Below, one piece after another: positions 1 through 8,616 of a DNA stretch of 63,012 nt. The DNA is from Candidatus Saccharimonadota bacterium (GTDB lineage: Bacteria; Patescibacteriota; Saccharimonadia; Saccharimonadales; Saccharimonadaceae): assembly GCA_905372305.1 (NCBI GenBank), contig CAJPOP010000004.1, positions 1 to 63,012 of the forward strand, in the 5' to 3' direction. A model generated the notes under the pieces. The model made no database searches. It had not been told where the DNA came from and saw only the letters and a list, made by a program, of their open reading frames with translations. Within the stretch, counting starts at the first letter, position 1. Every line of letters starts with the position of its first letter. The position numbers and the translations under genes are program-made.

Positions 1-1704
1 GCCAGTTGAGCCGCCAGAGGTCGAAGAGTAATCACTGGCGCTACTAGCCACGCTCGACAGACTGTTCATTCCAGCCGCAAATGCCGCCGCATTAAACGCA
101 CCCTGACCACTGTACCAATCGGGCTGCTCGCCAACCTGCTCATAGTACTTACCCAGCTGCGCACTCCACTCTTTTTCCTGTCCAAACAACACCGCGTATG
201 GTAATACCCTCTCATACAATTTCACCAATTGTTTCTCATCAGCCGTATCAATCTTCACTTTTTCCGCGCCCTCAGGACTCTGAAGCATCCGTAAACGCTC
301 GGTCTCAGCCGCACCTATATACATCTTTAACCCTGACAAATACCGCCTGAGTACTAAGCCCTCATCAGTCAGCGACCAACCAAACGATAATGAAAATAAC
401 ATTACTGCCACTGCCAGTAAAAGCGGCGACAGCAGCAATATACCAATAATACCAATCTCCAGCGCCCATCTTTGTACGGCTCGTTTATTAGCTGGCTTTT
501 GCTCGCACAAACCATATTTGCCGCATACCAAATTCTTCAAATTCCTATCATCATCGCGTGTCCGCGCCGCATATGATATACTATTCTGCAGCTTTTTCAG
601 ATTTAGCCGCTGGCCTGGATTTGGCATCGACGAGCCAAACATATCACTAACAATCTCGCATTCCTCAGGTCTCAACTCTTTCAAATCTTTTACAATTTCA
701 ATTTCATACTGCACAGGCCGGAAAAACGACGTCTTCTTCATTTCGTATAGTTTAATATAGTGCCGCACCGCCAAGTCCAGCATCTGGGCTACCTTTGCCG
801 AGCCCTTAACCATCAAGGCGTCATATTTCTTCAGGATATACGCTGAAGCCAGCACGCTCGCTTGATTTGGCGGTAGATATTCCGGCGGAATTGGCTTCAG
901 TTCATTTTTCCTACCAAACAACCGCCGATATCGCCAACTGCACCAGATCATCAAAATAACCGCCAAAATACTTGCTGGTATCTGTACCATTGCCCAAATT
1001 TTTATCAGTCTTTCAATCAACGACTCCTGATATCCAGCAAACGTACCGCTATTAAAACCAACCGCCATCGTCACGCCTTCTCGGCGGTTCAGCCGGCTCA
1101 CATTTGTAATAGTCTCACCATTACCACCGCTGACATTACACCGTTTAGTTGAGCCGTACCTGCCGACATAACAGAATAGTTCGCCGCGCCGCGCCGCCTG
1201 AAGCGACCGGTCAATTTTCATTGACACTCGCACATTTTCCATTGGTACGCGCCACTCATTACCGATGACATCCCAGTAAAACTCATCGCGGCCCGTATCT
1301 TTATAATGCTTAGTCACATCGCGTTGGGTAAATTTGATGATATAGGTTTTTTCGCCTCTGACGTAGGTGTCCTTATCGCCAATCCGCAGCTCATTGCCAT
1401 TCCAAGAATGCTTCAGCGACACACCCCGCTCATCAGTCACCGACTTTATAGAAAAACTCGTTGAATGCCCGTCGTAATTTCTCACAAATATCGGCGCAAT
1501 ACCGTGATTTTGATTCGGTGGAAAATTAGCAGTAATTCGCCACGTCGCCGCCAAAGTTGAACGATTCTCGCCGTCGCGGCCCAATGAATATTCCGCGTCA
1601 AATTTAGTGATGGTAAAATTATCCGTCTGCGCTGCAAACGCCGCTTGGCCAGATCCAACTAACAAAGACCCAGCGATTATTATCCCCAATATAAGTCGCT
1701 TCAT
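1..1704 (-). CDS. DUF2207-type predicted membrane protein (3' end cut by window edge)
   Basis: At least 568 codons, in frame to base 1 with no stop. The N-terminus is a signal peptide (MKRLILGIIIAGSLLVG, cleavage near AFAA). A beta-rich extracellular domain with the DUF2207 pattern follows (FYWDVIGNEWRVPM, then the C-rich hairpin RGELFCYVG), then a membrane segment at about residues 232-255, a cytoplasmic region, a second hydrophobic pair near 411-441, and a Ser/Gly-rich tail running off the window. The family occurs in Gram-positive and CPR envelopes; its function is unknown. The start is fixed by a TATAAT box 6 nt before ATG, leaving no room for a Shine-Dalgarno site. It is divergent from the GT-like gene at 1803. 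Confidence 0.85.
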   Translation of the reverse strand, partial: MKRLILGIIIAGSLLVGSGQAAFAAQTDNFTITKFDAEYSLGRDGENRSTLAATWRITANFPPNQNHGIAPIFVRNYDGHSTSFSIKSVTDERGVSLKHSWNGNELRIGDKDTYVRGEKTYIIKFTQRDVTKHYKDTGRDEFYWDVIGNEWRVPMENVRVSMKIDRSLQAARRGELFCYVGRYGSTKRCNVSGGNGETITNVSRLNRREGVTMAVGFNSGTFAGYQESLIERLIKIWAMVQIPASILAVILMIWCSWRYRRLFGRKNELKPIPPEYLPPNQASVLASAYILKKYDALMVKGSAKVAQMLDLAVRHYIKLYEMKKTSFFRPVQYEIEIVKDLKELRPEECEIVSDMFGSSMPNPGQRLNLKKLQNSISYAARTRDDDRNLKNLVCGKYGLCEQKPANKRAVQRWALEIGIIGILLLSPLLLAVAVMLFSLSFGWSLTDEGLVLRRYLSGLKMYIGAAETERLRMLQSPEGAEKVKIDTADEKQLVKLYERVLPYAVLFGQEKEWSAQLGKYYEQVGEQPDWYSGQGAFNAAAFAAGMNSLSSVASSASDYSSTSGGSTG

Positions 1705-1710
1705 ACGCCT

Positions 1711-1716
1711 ATTATA
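1711..1716 (-). promoter_or_regulatory. -10 box of leaderless DUF2207 gene
   Basis: TATAAT on the minus strand with 6 nt to the ATG at 1704, so the transcript should start at or next to the start codon. Confidence 0.65.
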
Positions 1717-1790
1717 CCAGGAAAAATCTTAAAAGAAGCAACAATTTACCTTACCCCAACCTGTTAAATCGTAAAAACATCATATTATGG

Positions 1791-1796
1791 TATAAT
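1791..1796 (+). promoter_or_regulatory. -10 box of leaderless GT-like gene
   Basis: TATAAT followed by six A residues and then the ATG at 1803. No Shine-Dalgarno site is possible, so a leaderless mRNA is predicted. Confidence 0.65.
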
Positions 1797-1802
1797 AAAA
1801 AA

Positions 1803-3200
1803 ATGCGTTATAAGACGACTACCAGAATCCCGTTCGAGTTATCTCCCTCTAGTAAACAAGGCCTCTCAGATGCACCCAAGGACACTGCTGAGGCTGCTGT
1901 TGCTTTCTATACCGACAAGCGTGCTAGCAATACACTACCCTCAGATATGTATACCCTTACCAACTTTGACGAATTAAAACGTTACATACAGGTACGAAGC
2001 GACTATATGCAGAAACAAATTCGCTCCAACCAAGAAAAGATTGAGCCAATTAGTAAACAGCCTGCCAACACTGGCATGACGATTTGTGTACCGGTAGCAA
2101 TTCGGCACGAAACACCAGAAACGATTGATCGGCTAATGAAGCAATTAACGGCAGCAAGTGCTGGCATTGAAAATGGTATCCACGTCGTTGTTTGGGCGAA
2201 CGCCAAAGCCACGCCCTCCCAAAAACAATTTACGCAAAAACAGTGCAAACCGCTATACGACCGCTTGCGGCAACAATTCACGAGCTTCAACTCAGATGCG
2301 ATGACAATTAGCACAGCATTTGAAGTTATCTGCACCGACGGCTTTATTATGAATGTCGTTCGTAATAATTTCATGGAGGCTGTCATCGCGCGACTCATGG
2401 ATGGCGAGATCGACATTGACCACCCTATATTATGGCTTGACGCCGACACAACTCGTATCCGTCCCAACACGCTACGAACAGTTCAACAAGATATCAAAAA
2501 GCATCCTTTCGGATTTTGCCATCCCGACATTGATTATTCGCTGGAATGGCTTGAAGGGATTCGTCCGCAAGATTGGGACGCATACAGTAAGCTTTTGTTT
2601 GTGGACGAAATGGTACGACGCGCTTTCAGAAGAGTGGCTTGCCAGCGGTTTAGCTCTGAAAATTCAATCGAAGATCGAATTTATGCGGAAGAAAGCGGAC
2701 TGGCATTTCCTCTTTCTACATATCTGGCATCGGGCGGTCTTTATCCAGAAGACTTAATGGGTGAAAGTTCTCATTTACGACGACGCTATATGAGATATGG
2801 AGCAAAATTTCTTAGAAAACTATATAGACCAGAGATAACTAACCCGCATCTGGATGATATACGGTGGCTAGATGCCTCAGGTATCGGTATCGAAACTTCA
2901 GCTCGCCGCGTTCATCACGCCCTACATAAACAGCCTATCGGAAGTACTACTTTTAGTCGTGCACAAGACGCCAATTATACCTTATCAACAGAGCAAGAAG
3001 AATTTTTACATGATCAAGCGCCTAACACCGACAGAATAGAAACCCTAGCTCGCATTATTCTCACAAGAAAACGAGGCGTCGCAGATGAAGAATTGCAGCA
3101 GGACGCTAGAAAACGCGTCGAAAGGATGCTTAGAAACCGCGCTCTCGGTTTTAACCTGCCAGAAGAGTTCTTTAAGAATATCTCAACTTATGAAGACTAA
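1803..3200 (+). CDS. GT-A-fold glycosyltransferase-like protein, cytosolic
   Basis: 465 residues with no signal peptide or membrane segment. The core (about residues 90-260) has the layout of a nucleotide-diphospho-sugar transferase: a first beta strand MTICVPVAIRHET, a second strand HVVVWANA, and an acidic strand end ILWLDADT (DAD at about 213-215) where GT-A enzymes bind metal and nucleotide sugar. A long charged N-terminal segment and a helical C-terminal half surround it. Sugar donor and acceptor cannot be told. It stands alone, divergent from the DUF2207 gene and convergent with lysS. The GT-A call rests on strand pattern and the DxD-like motif only. Confidence 0.55.
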   Translation: MRYKTTTRIPFELSPSSKQGLSDAPKDTAEAAVAFYTDKRASNTLPSDMYTLTNFDELKRYIQVRSDYMQKQIRSNQEKIEPISKQPANTGMTICVPVAIRHETPETIDRLMKQLTAASAGIENGIHVVVWANAKATPSQKQFTQKQCKPLYDRLRQQFTSFNSDAMTISTAFEVICTDGFIMNVVRNNFMEAVIARLMDGEIDIDHPILWLDADTTRIRPNTLRTVQQDIKKHPFGFCHPDIDYSLEWLEGIRPQDWDAYSKLLFVDEMVRRAFRRVACQRFSSENSIEDRIYAEESGLAFPLSTYLASGGLYPEDLMGESSHLRRRYMRYGAKFLRKLYRPEITNPHLDDIRWLDASGIGIETSARRVHHALHKQPIGSTTFSRAQDANYTLSTEQEEFLHDQAPNTDRIETLARIILTRKRGVADEELQQDARKRVERMLRNRALGFNLPEEFFKNISTYED

Positions 3201-3224
3201 TAGCAGGGCTGGAGGTTCTTATTA

Positions 3225-4727
3225 CTACAACTTCACTTCTGGATAGATCGCCCGCGTCGTCTCGTCGATTTCACTTCTTAGCTGCGGGAACGGCACGCCC
3301 TCGCGGGCAGTTACGCCTTCAAAAATCCAAAATACCCGCTCAGAGTAACCCCAACCGCAAGCTGGCGGCATACCGTACTCCAGCATCTCCACAAAGTCGA
3401 TATCCAGCATCATTGCCTCGTCATCGCCGGCGTCGCGCATCAGTTGCTGCTCAACAAAACGATTCAATTGATCAATCGGATCATTCAGCTCAGAAAAGCC
3501 ATTGCCCAGCTCTGACCCGGCAATAATCGGCTGGAAACGCTCCACCGTCTGCGGATTGTCGGGGTTGGTCTTGGACAGCGGACTGACGAACTTCGGCGTA
3601 TTCACCAACCACACCGGCCCAGCCACATCTTTACGAATATTCTTCCATAATTTATCGATACTGCGCGGAATGGAATCGGTCTTCTCCACTTCCAAGCCAT
3701 GTTCTTTCAACTTGGCAGCTACCTCTTCAATCGTTGTATTATACACATCAATTCCATAGTGTTTGTCGATCACCTCGGCATAATCCCAGACTTCCCACTC
3801 GCCGCTCATATCCACCGTGAACCGGCCCAGCTGAAACTGCAGCGTACCAAACGTCTTTTGAAGTACGTCTTTATACATCGCCTCCATAAAGCGCATGCCC
3901 TGCTTCCAATCCCAATACGCGGCGTACCACTCCATGGCGATGTGTTCTGGCAAATGCTCATCGGAATAATTCTCATTGCGAAAACGCGGCCCGAGGTCAT
4001 ACACCTTCTCAAACCCAGCGCCAATCAGGCGTTTGAGCGGCAGCTCGTGAGAAATACGCAAGTAAAACTGCTGGTCGTCCAGCGCGTCCATATGCGTCAC
4101 AAACGGGTTAGCATCAGCGCCGCCGGTGGTATGCTCTAACACCGGCACATTTACCTCAGTAAACCCATGGCTGTTTAGATAATCACGTGTCGCCTGCCAA
4201 AACTTGCTGCGGCGAACAAACCGCTGACGCACCTCTGGATTGACATTCATATCGACATAGCGGCGGCGGAAGCGTTCTTCTTTGTTCTCCAGCTTTTCAG
4301 GCATCGGCCGTAGCGACTTGGTTAGTAATCGCAGCTCACGCACGCCAACCGACTTTTCGCCAGTCTGTGTCGTCGTCATCACTCCGCGCGCCTCGATAAA
4401 ATCACCCGTATCTAAAAGCTTCAACTGCTTCATGCCCAACACACCGCGTCCAGCGTCCAGCTCCGCCACGTCATCGCGCTGCAAATATAACTGCACCTCA
4501 CCAGACTGATCACGAAGTTTAATGAACGCCAGCTTACCAAAACTGCGAATTGAAGTGATGCGACCTGCCACAACCACTTCCCGGCCCGCCAGCTCATCAT
4601 AATGCGCCAAAACCTCGCCGCAGCCATGCGTCCGCTCCGACCGCGCTGGATACGGATCAACGCCTAGTTCTCGCAGGGTTTCTAATTTTCGTAACCGTTC
4701 GTTTCGATAATCTTGTAATGTTGCCAT
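3225..4727 (-). CDS. lysS: Lysyl-tRNA synthetase (class II)
   Basis: 500 residues, normal for bacterial LysRS. An N-terminal OB-fold anticodon-binding domain (VVVAGRITSIRSFGKLAFI, about 50-140) is followed by the class II core: motif 2 FRNENYSDEHLPEH, the LysRS signature TTGGADANPFVTH, and a motif 3 region GWGYSERVFW that departs from the usual GxGIDR wording but keeps G-x-G and the Arg. It charges tRNA-Lys. A TATAAT box ends 10 nt before ATG, so the leader is at most a few bases. It follows greA on the same strand after a 61 nt gap and probably has its own promoter. Confidence 0.95.
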   Translation of the reverse strand: MATLQDYRNERLRKLETLRELGVDPYPARSERTHGCGEVLAHYDELAGREVVVAGRITSIRSFGKLAFIKLRDQSGEVQLYLQRDDVAELDAGRGVLGMKQLKLLDTGDFIEARGVMTTTQTGEKSVGVRELRLLTKSLRPMPEKLENKEERFRRRYVDMNVNPEVRQRFVRRSKFWQATRDYLNSHGFTEVNVPVLEHTTGGADANPFVTHMDALDDQQFYLRISHELPLKRLIGAGFEKVYDLGPRFRNENYSDEHLPEHIAMEWYAAYWDWKQGMRFMEAMYKDVLQKTFGTLQFQLGRFTVDMSGEWEVWDYAEVIDKHYGIDVYNTTIEEVAAKLKEHGLEVEKTDSIPRSIDKLWKNIRKDVAGPVWLVNTPKFVSPLSKTNPDNPQTVERFQPIIAGSELGNGFSELNDPIDQLNRFVEQQLMRDAGDDEAMMLDIDFVEMLEYGMPPACGWGYSERVFWIFEGVTAREGVPFPQLRSEIDETTRAIYPEVKL

Positions 4728-4737
4728 AACAGAGATA

Positions 4738-4743
4738 ATTATA
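4738..4743 (-). promoter_or_regulatory. -10 box of lysS
   Basis: TATAAT with 10 nt to the lysS ATG at 4727; predicted leader of about 3 nt. Confidence 0.55.
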
Positions 4744-4788
4744 CCACACTCACTTGAGCCATGAACCGATGAAACCTAAAAGTCGTCT

Positions 4789-5244
4789 TTACGATATTGA
4801 CTTAACAACATAGACCATCTCTGCCTTCGGCGTCTTAATTTTCACCTCATCGCCAACTTTCTTGCCCATCAACTCCTTGCCAATTGGTGATTCGTTAGAA
4901 ATCTTACCCGCCAAAGGATCAGCTTCCACCGGCCCGACCACTGTGTAAGTAACCGTCTTAGCAGCGGACTGCAGCTCTACTGCACTTCCCAAAACCACTG
5001 CCGAGCCATCACTCGATTGAATTATCTCGGCGTTCTGCAAAATTTCTTCAATTTCAGCAATCCTAGTCTCGACCAGGCCCTGCTCTTTACGGGCAGCATC
5101 ATATTCCGCATTCTCCCTCAAGTCGCCAAAATCACGCGCAACTGCAATTTTCTCGGCAATCTCGCCGCGCCGGCTTTTTAGATCCGCCAATTCTACCTCT
5201 AAATCACTCTGGCCTTTTTCTGTAATCTGGTACGTCTTTTTCAT
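4789..5244 (-). CDS. greA: Transcription elongation factor GreA
   Basis: 151 residues from the chosen ATG. The N-terminal coiled coil carries the GreA signature (AVARDFGDLRENAEYDAAR) with the acidic tip that reaches into the RNA polymerase secondary channel to stimulate transcript cleavage; the C-terminal FKBP-like domain ends PKAEMVYVVKSI. An in-frame ATG lies 7 codons upstream at 5265, but AAGGGGA sits 6 nt before the ATG at 5244, so the shorter form is chosen. Two copies of ACGCTATATAT lie upstream. Confidence 0.95.
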   Translation of the reverse strand: MKKTYQITEKGQSDLEVELADLKSRRGEIAEKIAVARDFGDLRENAEYDAARKEQGLVETRIAEIEEILQNAEIIQSSDGSAVVLGSAVELQSAAKTVTYTVVGPVEADPLAGKISNESPIGKELMGKKVGDEVKIKTPKAEMVYVVKSIS

Positions 5245-5263
5245 TAGATTCCCCTTAACTTTC

Positions 5264-5306
5264 ATATATAGCGTACATAGTCAATGAAAAACACTATATA
5301 TAGCGT
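5264..5306 (-). repeat. Direct repeat of an 11-mer upstream of greA
   Basis: ACGCTATATAT (minus strand) occurs at 5264-5274 and 5296-5306, start to start 32 bp. Each copy contains a TATATAT that could serve as a -10 box, so the pair may be tandem promoters or a duplicated operator. Confidence 0.4.
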
Positions 5307-5364
5307 TCATTTACCTTTTCAATCCCTACGAGTATACCAATCACCGCCTAGGCTGTCAATGCTC

Positions 5365-6615
5365 TTACTTCTCCGAACAAAATTTGACCAGCTGCTGGTA
5401 ATCCAATTTCTTCGTCTCGCCAGTCGCCCGCTCGGTTAGCTCAAACAGTCCGTCGCCATCAATTGCCCGATCGCTAATCGTAATCCGCCACGGCAGCCCC
5501 ATCAGCTCGGCGTCAGCAAATTTCACACCCGGCCGCTCGTCCCGATCATCTAGCAGCACTTCCACGCCTTTGCCAGCCAGCTCAGCGTACAGTTTATCCG
5601 CCAATTCCCGGCCCTTTTCGCCGATTGACACCGCATGAACCTTAAACGGTGCAATGTTTTCTGACCAGACCAGTCCTTTATCATCAGCAAAGTGTTCTGC
5701 AATCAACCCCATTACCCGGCTCGGACCAATACCGTAACTACCCATAAACACTTTCTGAACATGTCCTTGTTCATCGGTATATACCAAATCAAGCGCTTCA
5801 GAAAACTTAGTACCGAGCGTAAAAATATTGCCGACCTCTACCGCTTTTTTCTCCACCAGCTCATCCGCCGCTATCCCCAAGTCAGCCAGCACCTCGTCGG
5901 TGTACACTTCCTGATTGATGGCAATTTTTTTACCTTCATGCACATAAATCGTGTCCTCGCCGACGTCCGACAATGTCTGAAATTCGTGGCTATATTTAGA
6001 GAAGCTACCGCCGGAAGCAAATGTCTTATAAGTAATATCGCCAATTCCAAGCCGCTCGTAAATTCGCCCGTAAGCCTGAGAGATAATCTCATAAAATTCA
6101 TCGTGCTCTGCCCGATTCCGCGAAAACGAGTACAAATCTTTCATTAAAAACTCGCGCCCGCGCATCAAACCCGATTTTGATCGCAGCTCATTGCGGAACT
6201 TGATTTGAAACTGATACGGATAGCATGGCAAATCCTTATAGCTGGCGATAAATCCGCGCATCATCTTCGTAATCGGCTCTTCATGCGTCGGCGCCAAGCC
6301 CAACTCTGAACCGTTGGCAAGCCGAGTCTTGAACCATACATCCATCACCTCGTCGTCCCAGCGCCCAGACGCTTGCCACGTCTCGCGCGATTGCAGCGCC
6401 GTCAAACTAACCTCGTTGCCGCCGATAGCATTCATTTCCTCGCGGATAACCTGCACAATATTGTCCAGCACACGCTTGCCCAGCGGTAAATATGCGTATA
6501 CGCCCGCCATCTCTTTATAAATAAACCCTGCCTGGATAAGCAACTGCGCGTTTTTAGAGACTTCTTCCGCTGGCGCAGTTTTGTTTGTCTTGGTAAAAAG
6601 TTGGCTCATCCGCAT
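5365..6615 (-). CDS. proS: Prolyl-tRNA synthetase, form lacking the INS editing domain
   Basis: 416 residues against about 570 for standard bacterial ProRS. Class II motifs are clear: the motif 1 region PLGKRVLDNIVQVIREEM, the TxE loop GLAPTHEEP, motif 2 FRNELRSKSGLMRGREFLMKD, and motif 3 GSYGIGPSRVMGLIAE; a C-terminal anticodon-binding domain follows (KGVEVLLDDRDERPGVKF). Between motifs 2 and 3 only about 90 residues remain, so the roughly 180-residue insertion domain that deacylates Ala-tRNA-Pro is absent, as in alphaproteobacterial-type ProRS. GGAGG is 6 nt before the ATG at 6615. It is the last gene of the frr-uppS-rseP-CPBP-proS run. Confidence 0.93.
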   Translation of the reverse strand: MRMSQLFTKTNKTAPAEEVSKNAQLLIQAGFIYKEMAGVYAYLPLGKRVLDNIVQVIREEMNAIGGNEVSLTALQSRETWQASGRWDDEVMDVWFKTRLANGSELGLAPTHEEPITKMMRGFIASYKDLPCYPYQFQIKFRNELRSKSGLMRGREFLMKDLYSFSRNRAEHDEFYEIISQAYGRIYERLGIGDITYKTFASGGSFSKYSHEFQTLSDVGEDTIYVHEGKKIAINQEVYTDEVLADLGIAADELVEKKAVEVGNIFTLGTKFSEALDLVYTDEQGHVQKVFMGSYGIGPSRVMGLIAEHFADDKGLVWSENIAPFKVHAVSIGEKGRELADKLYAELAGKGVEVLLDDRDERPGVKFADAELMGLPWRITISDRAIDGDGLFELTERATGETKKLDYQQLVKFCSEK

Positions 6616-6627
6616 AATTTTCCTCCT

Positions 6628-7473
6628 TTACATAAGCGGTAATAGCGCATTTATTTGCCGTATTACATCAGGATTAATAAACAACAAATAGAACGCTATA
6701 CCATTTTTTATTATATGCACCATCATTGGCACCCAAACTGCACCGGTATATTCCCGCGCCGCGCATATCACCAGACTGAGTGAGAACGTATCAACTGCCA
6801 CCGACCACTGTAGCGGTTTATCAGTTCCGGCCCACAAGTGCGCCAGTCCAAACGCCAAACTCGTCACTAAAACCGACAACCAAACAGAAAACGATTTGCG
6901 CAATTTGCCATACAGATAACCGCGAAATAGTAATTCCTCGGCAATCGGCGCCAAAACCACCATTGTTATAAACGCTAGTAAAAACTGCCACTGCGTTCCC
7001 AGCATTGCTTGACTGAATGGTAAAGTTTGCGTTTGCGTCATATCCAGCGAAAACAAAGCAACTGCTATCGCCACCAGGACACTGGTAACTAGAAAATAAG
7101 CCACATATGCCAACGGCGAAATCAGTATTTCCAAGAATGTCGGCCAATCATCAACCCCTAGCAGCCTCAGCGTAGTTTTATGTTTCATGACATATAGCGG
7201 CACCAATATTACGACCAGCAGCGTCAGAATATAAATAATAAACGACGCCGCCGCATTAAAAATAACCACGTTTAGCGAACTCAGCGGAACGCCAATGGAG
7301 TTCAAAAGTCCCGCCAGCAAACCAACCGCATACTGTACCGCGATAAACGCCGCGTACACCCACGCCGGCAGTACCAGCAGCAGCCACCATTTATATCTGC
7401 CCGCCAGCGCTTTATTAGCCTTCGCTAAAAATTTTTTCCTGTTTTTAGCTAACCTAGAATAATTTCCCGACAT
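6628..7473 (-). CDS. CPBP-family intramembrane metalloprotease (CAAX protease/Abi type)
   Basis: 281 residues with about seven hydrophobic segments. The family motifs are present in order: EEXXXR in APIAEELLFRGYLY, FXXXH in LAFGLAHLWAG, and HXXXN in VPMMVHIIKNGIAF. The family includes CAAX prenyl proteases and bacteriocin-immunity or anchoring proteins; the substrate is unknown here. It overlaps the 3' end of rseP by 20 nt and lies 12 nt before proS, so it is translated from the same message as a second membrane protease. Confidence 0.85.
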   Translation of the reverse strand: MSGNYSRLAKNRKKFLAKANKALAGRYKWWLLLVLPAWVYAAFIAVQYAVGLLAGLLNSIGVPLSSLNVVIFNAAASFIIYILTLLVVILVPLYVMKHKTTLRLLGVDDWPTFLEILISPLAYVAYFLVTSVLVAIAVALFSLDMTQTQTLPFSQAMLGTQWQFLLAFITMVVLAPIAEELLFRGYLYGKLRKSFSVWLSVLVTSLAFGLAHLWAGTDKPLQWSVAVDTFSLSLVICAAREYTGAVWVPMMVHIIKNGIAFYLLFINPDVIRQINALLPLM

Positions 7474-8614
7474 CGCTCACCGTCACTAAAATTGTTAATA
7501 CTAATAAAACCAACATGCCCGCTGCTTGGATGTTTTCTTCGCGTTCCTTGGTTAACTCCTTGCGCATCAGTCGGAAAATTGCCATCGTAAACCAGCGCCC
7601 GCCATCCAGCGCTGGAATTGGCAAAACATTCATCACTGCCAGCGTCAAAGAGATAATCGCCGCCAAAAGTAGTATTTGCGTCAACCCAGAATTGACAACC
7701 GACGGAAATAGCACGCCCAAAATACCGACCGGTCCAGCTACGTTTTCGCCAACCGCTGCCAGATCTGCCCTTGCCGCCTGCCGCGATTCATCCGAACCAA
7801 AAAATTGTCCAATAAACCCGCCGACAGATTTCACCAGCAAATCGCCAACGCCTCTCAATGTTTCATATGACAATTGCGCCGTCGTCGCTACGCCCAAAAC
7901 TGGCGCCGACCACGTACTATGAAACTTTTCTGTTTGCCGCGACGCTACGCCCAGATAGCCGCCAGATTTAGCCTTCTTAGCATCGTTAAGCTGGATATCA
8001 ATCATCTTTTCTGTATTATCCCGGCGATATATCACCGCGACCTTTTTACCGGCATTAGCTTTCGTAGCTGCTGATAAAACGCCAGGCGTCGTGATATCGC
8101 TCTGAGCAATTTTTATAATTTGATCATCTGTTTTCAATCCCGCCTTTTCAGCCGGCGAACCTGGCGTTACCCGCGCCACCGTCACCGGTGAGCGTTCAAC
8201 CGCCGTGTCAAACGGCAATTGGACTTGATTTGGTAAAATTTTTGGCAGACCCGCCAGCGCCAAAATCGTAAACAACACAGCTGCCGTCAGCCAGTTCATC
8301 AGCACGCCAGCCAATAAAATCTTAGTTTTTACCCAAAATGTCGCGCCGCCATATGTTCCCTTGCCTTCAGCAGAATCATATTCACCCTTTAACTTAACAA
8401 ATCCGCCCAGCGGCAGCCAGTTCAGGCTAAAAATAACGTTTTTACCGAGAAAACTCTTTTTTGGCTGGAACTTCTTCGCTCGCGGTGGAAAGCCAATGCC
8501 AAACTCTTCGACAACAACGCCATTTCGCTTAGCGACCATAGCATGCCCCAGCTCGTGTAAGACAACCAGCAAGACTAGCACAAATAATCCTAAAACAACC
8601 CCCAGAATCAACAT
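7454..8614 (-). CDS. rseP: Site-2 protease RseP-type (M50) with PDZ domain
   Basis: About 386 residues. The zinc site HELGH is in the first membrane helix (VLHELGHAMVAKRNG), one PDZ domain (about residues 125-205; TPGSPAEKAGLKTDDQIIKI) follows, and the C-terminal motif NVLPIPALDGGRW supplies the third metal ligand. It cleaves membrane-embedded anti-sigma factors or signal-peptide remnants in relatives. Three ATGs occur in tandem; GGAGG abuts the first and is 6 nt from the third (8614), which is chosen. It partly overlaps the end of uppS. In many bacteria cdsA and dxr lie between uppS and rseP; here they are missing. Confidence 0.92.
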   Translation of the reverse strand: MLILGVVLGLFVLVLLVVLHELGHAMVAKRNGVVVEEFGIGFPPRAKKFQPKKSFLGKNVIFSLNWLPLGGFVKLKGEYDSAEGKGTYGGATFWVKTKILLAGVLMNWLTAAVLFTILALAGLPKILPNQVQLPFDTAVERSPVTVARVTPGSPAEKAGLKTDDQIIKIAQSDITTPGVLSAATKANAGKKVAVIYRRDNTEKMIDIQLNDAKKAKSGGYLGVASRQTEKFHSTWSAPVLGVATTAQLSYETLRGVGDLLVKSVGGFIGQFFGSDESRQAARADLAAVGENVAGPVGILGVLFPSVVNSGLTQILLLAAIISLTLAVMNVLPIPALDGGRWFTMAIFRLMRKELTKEREENIQAAGMLVLLVLTILVTVSDVGKLF

Positions 8615-8616
8615 CA

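Noticed and set aside
2003..2757. Open frames within the GT-like gene on both strands
   Set aside because: They are shadows of the 1803-3200 frame with low-complexity translations and no start signals.
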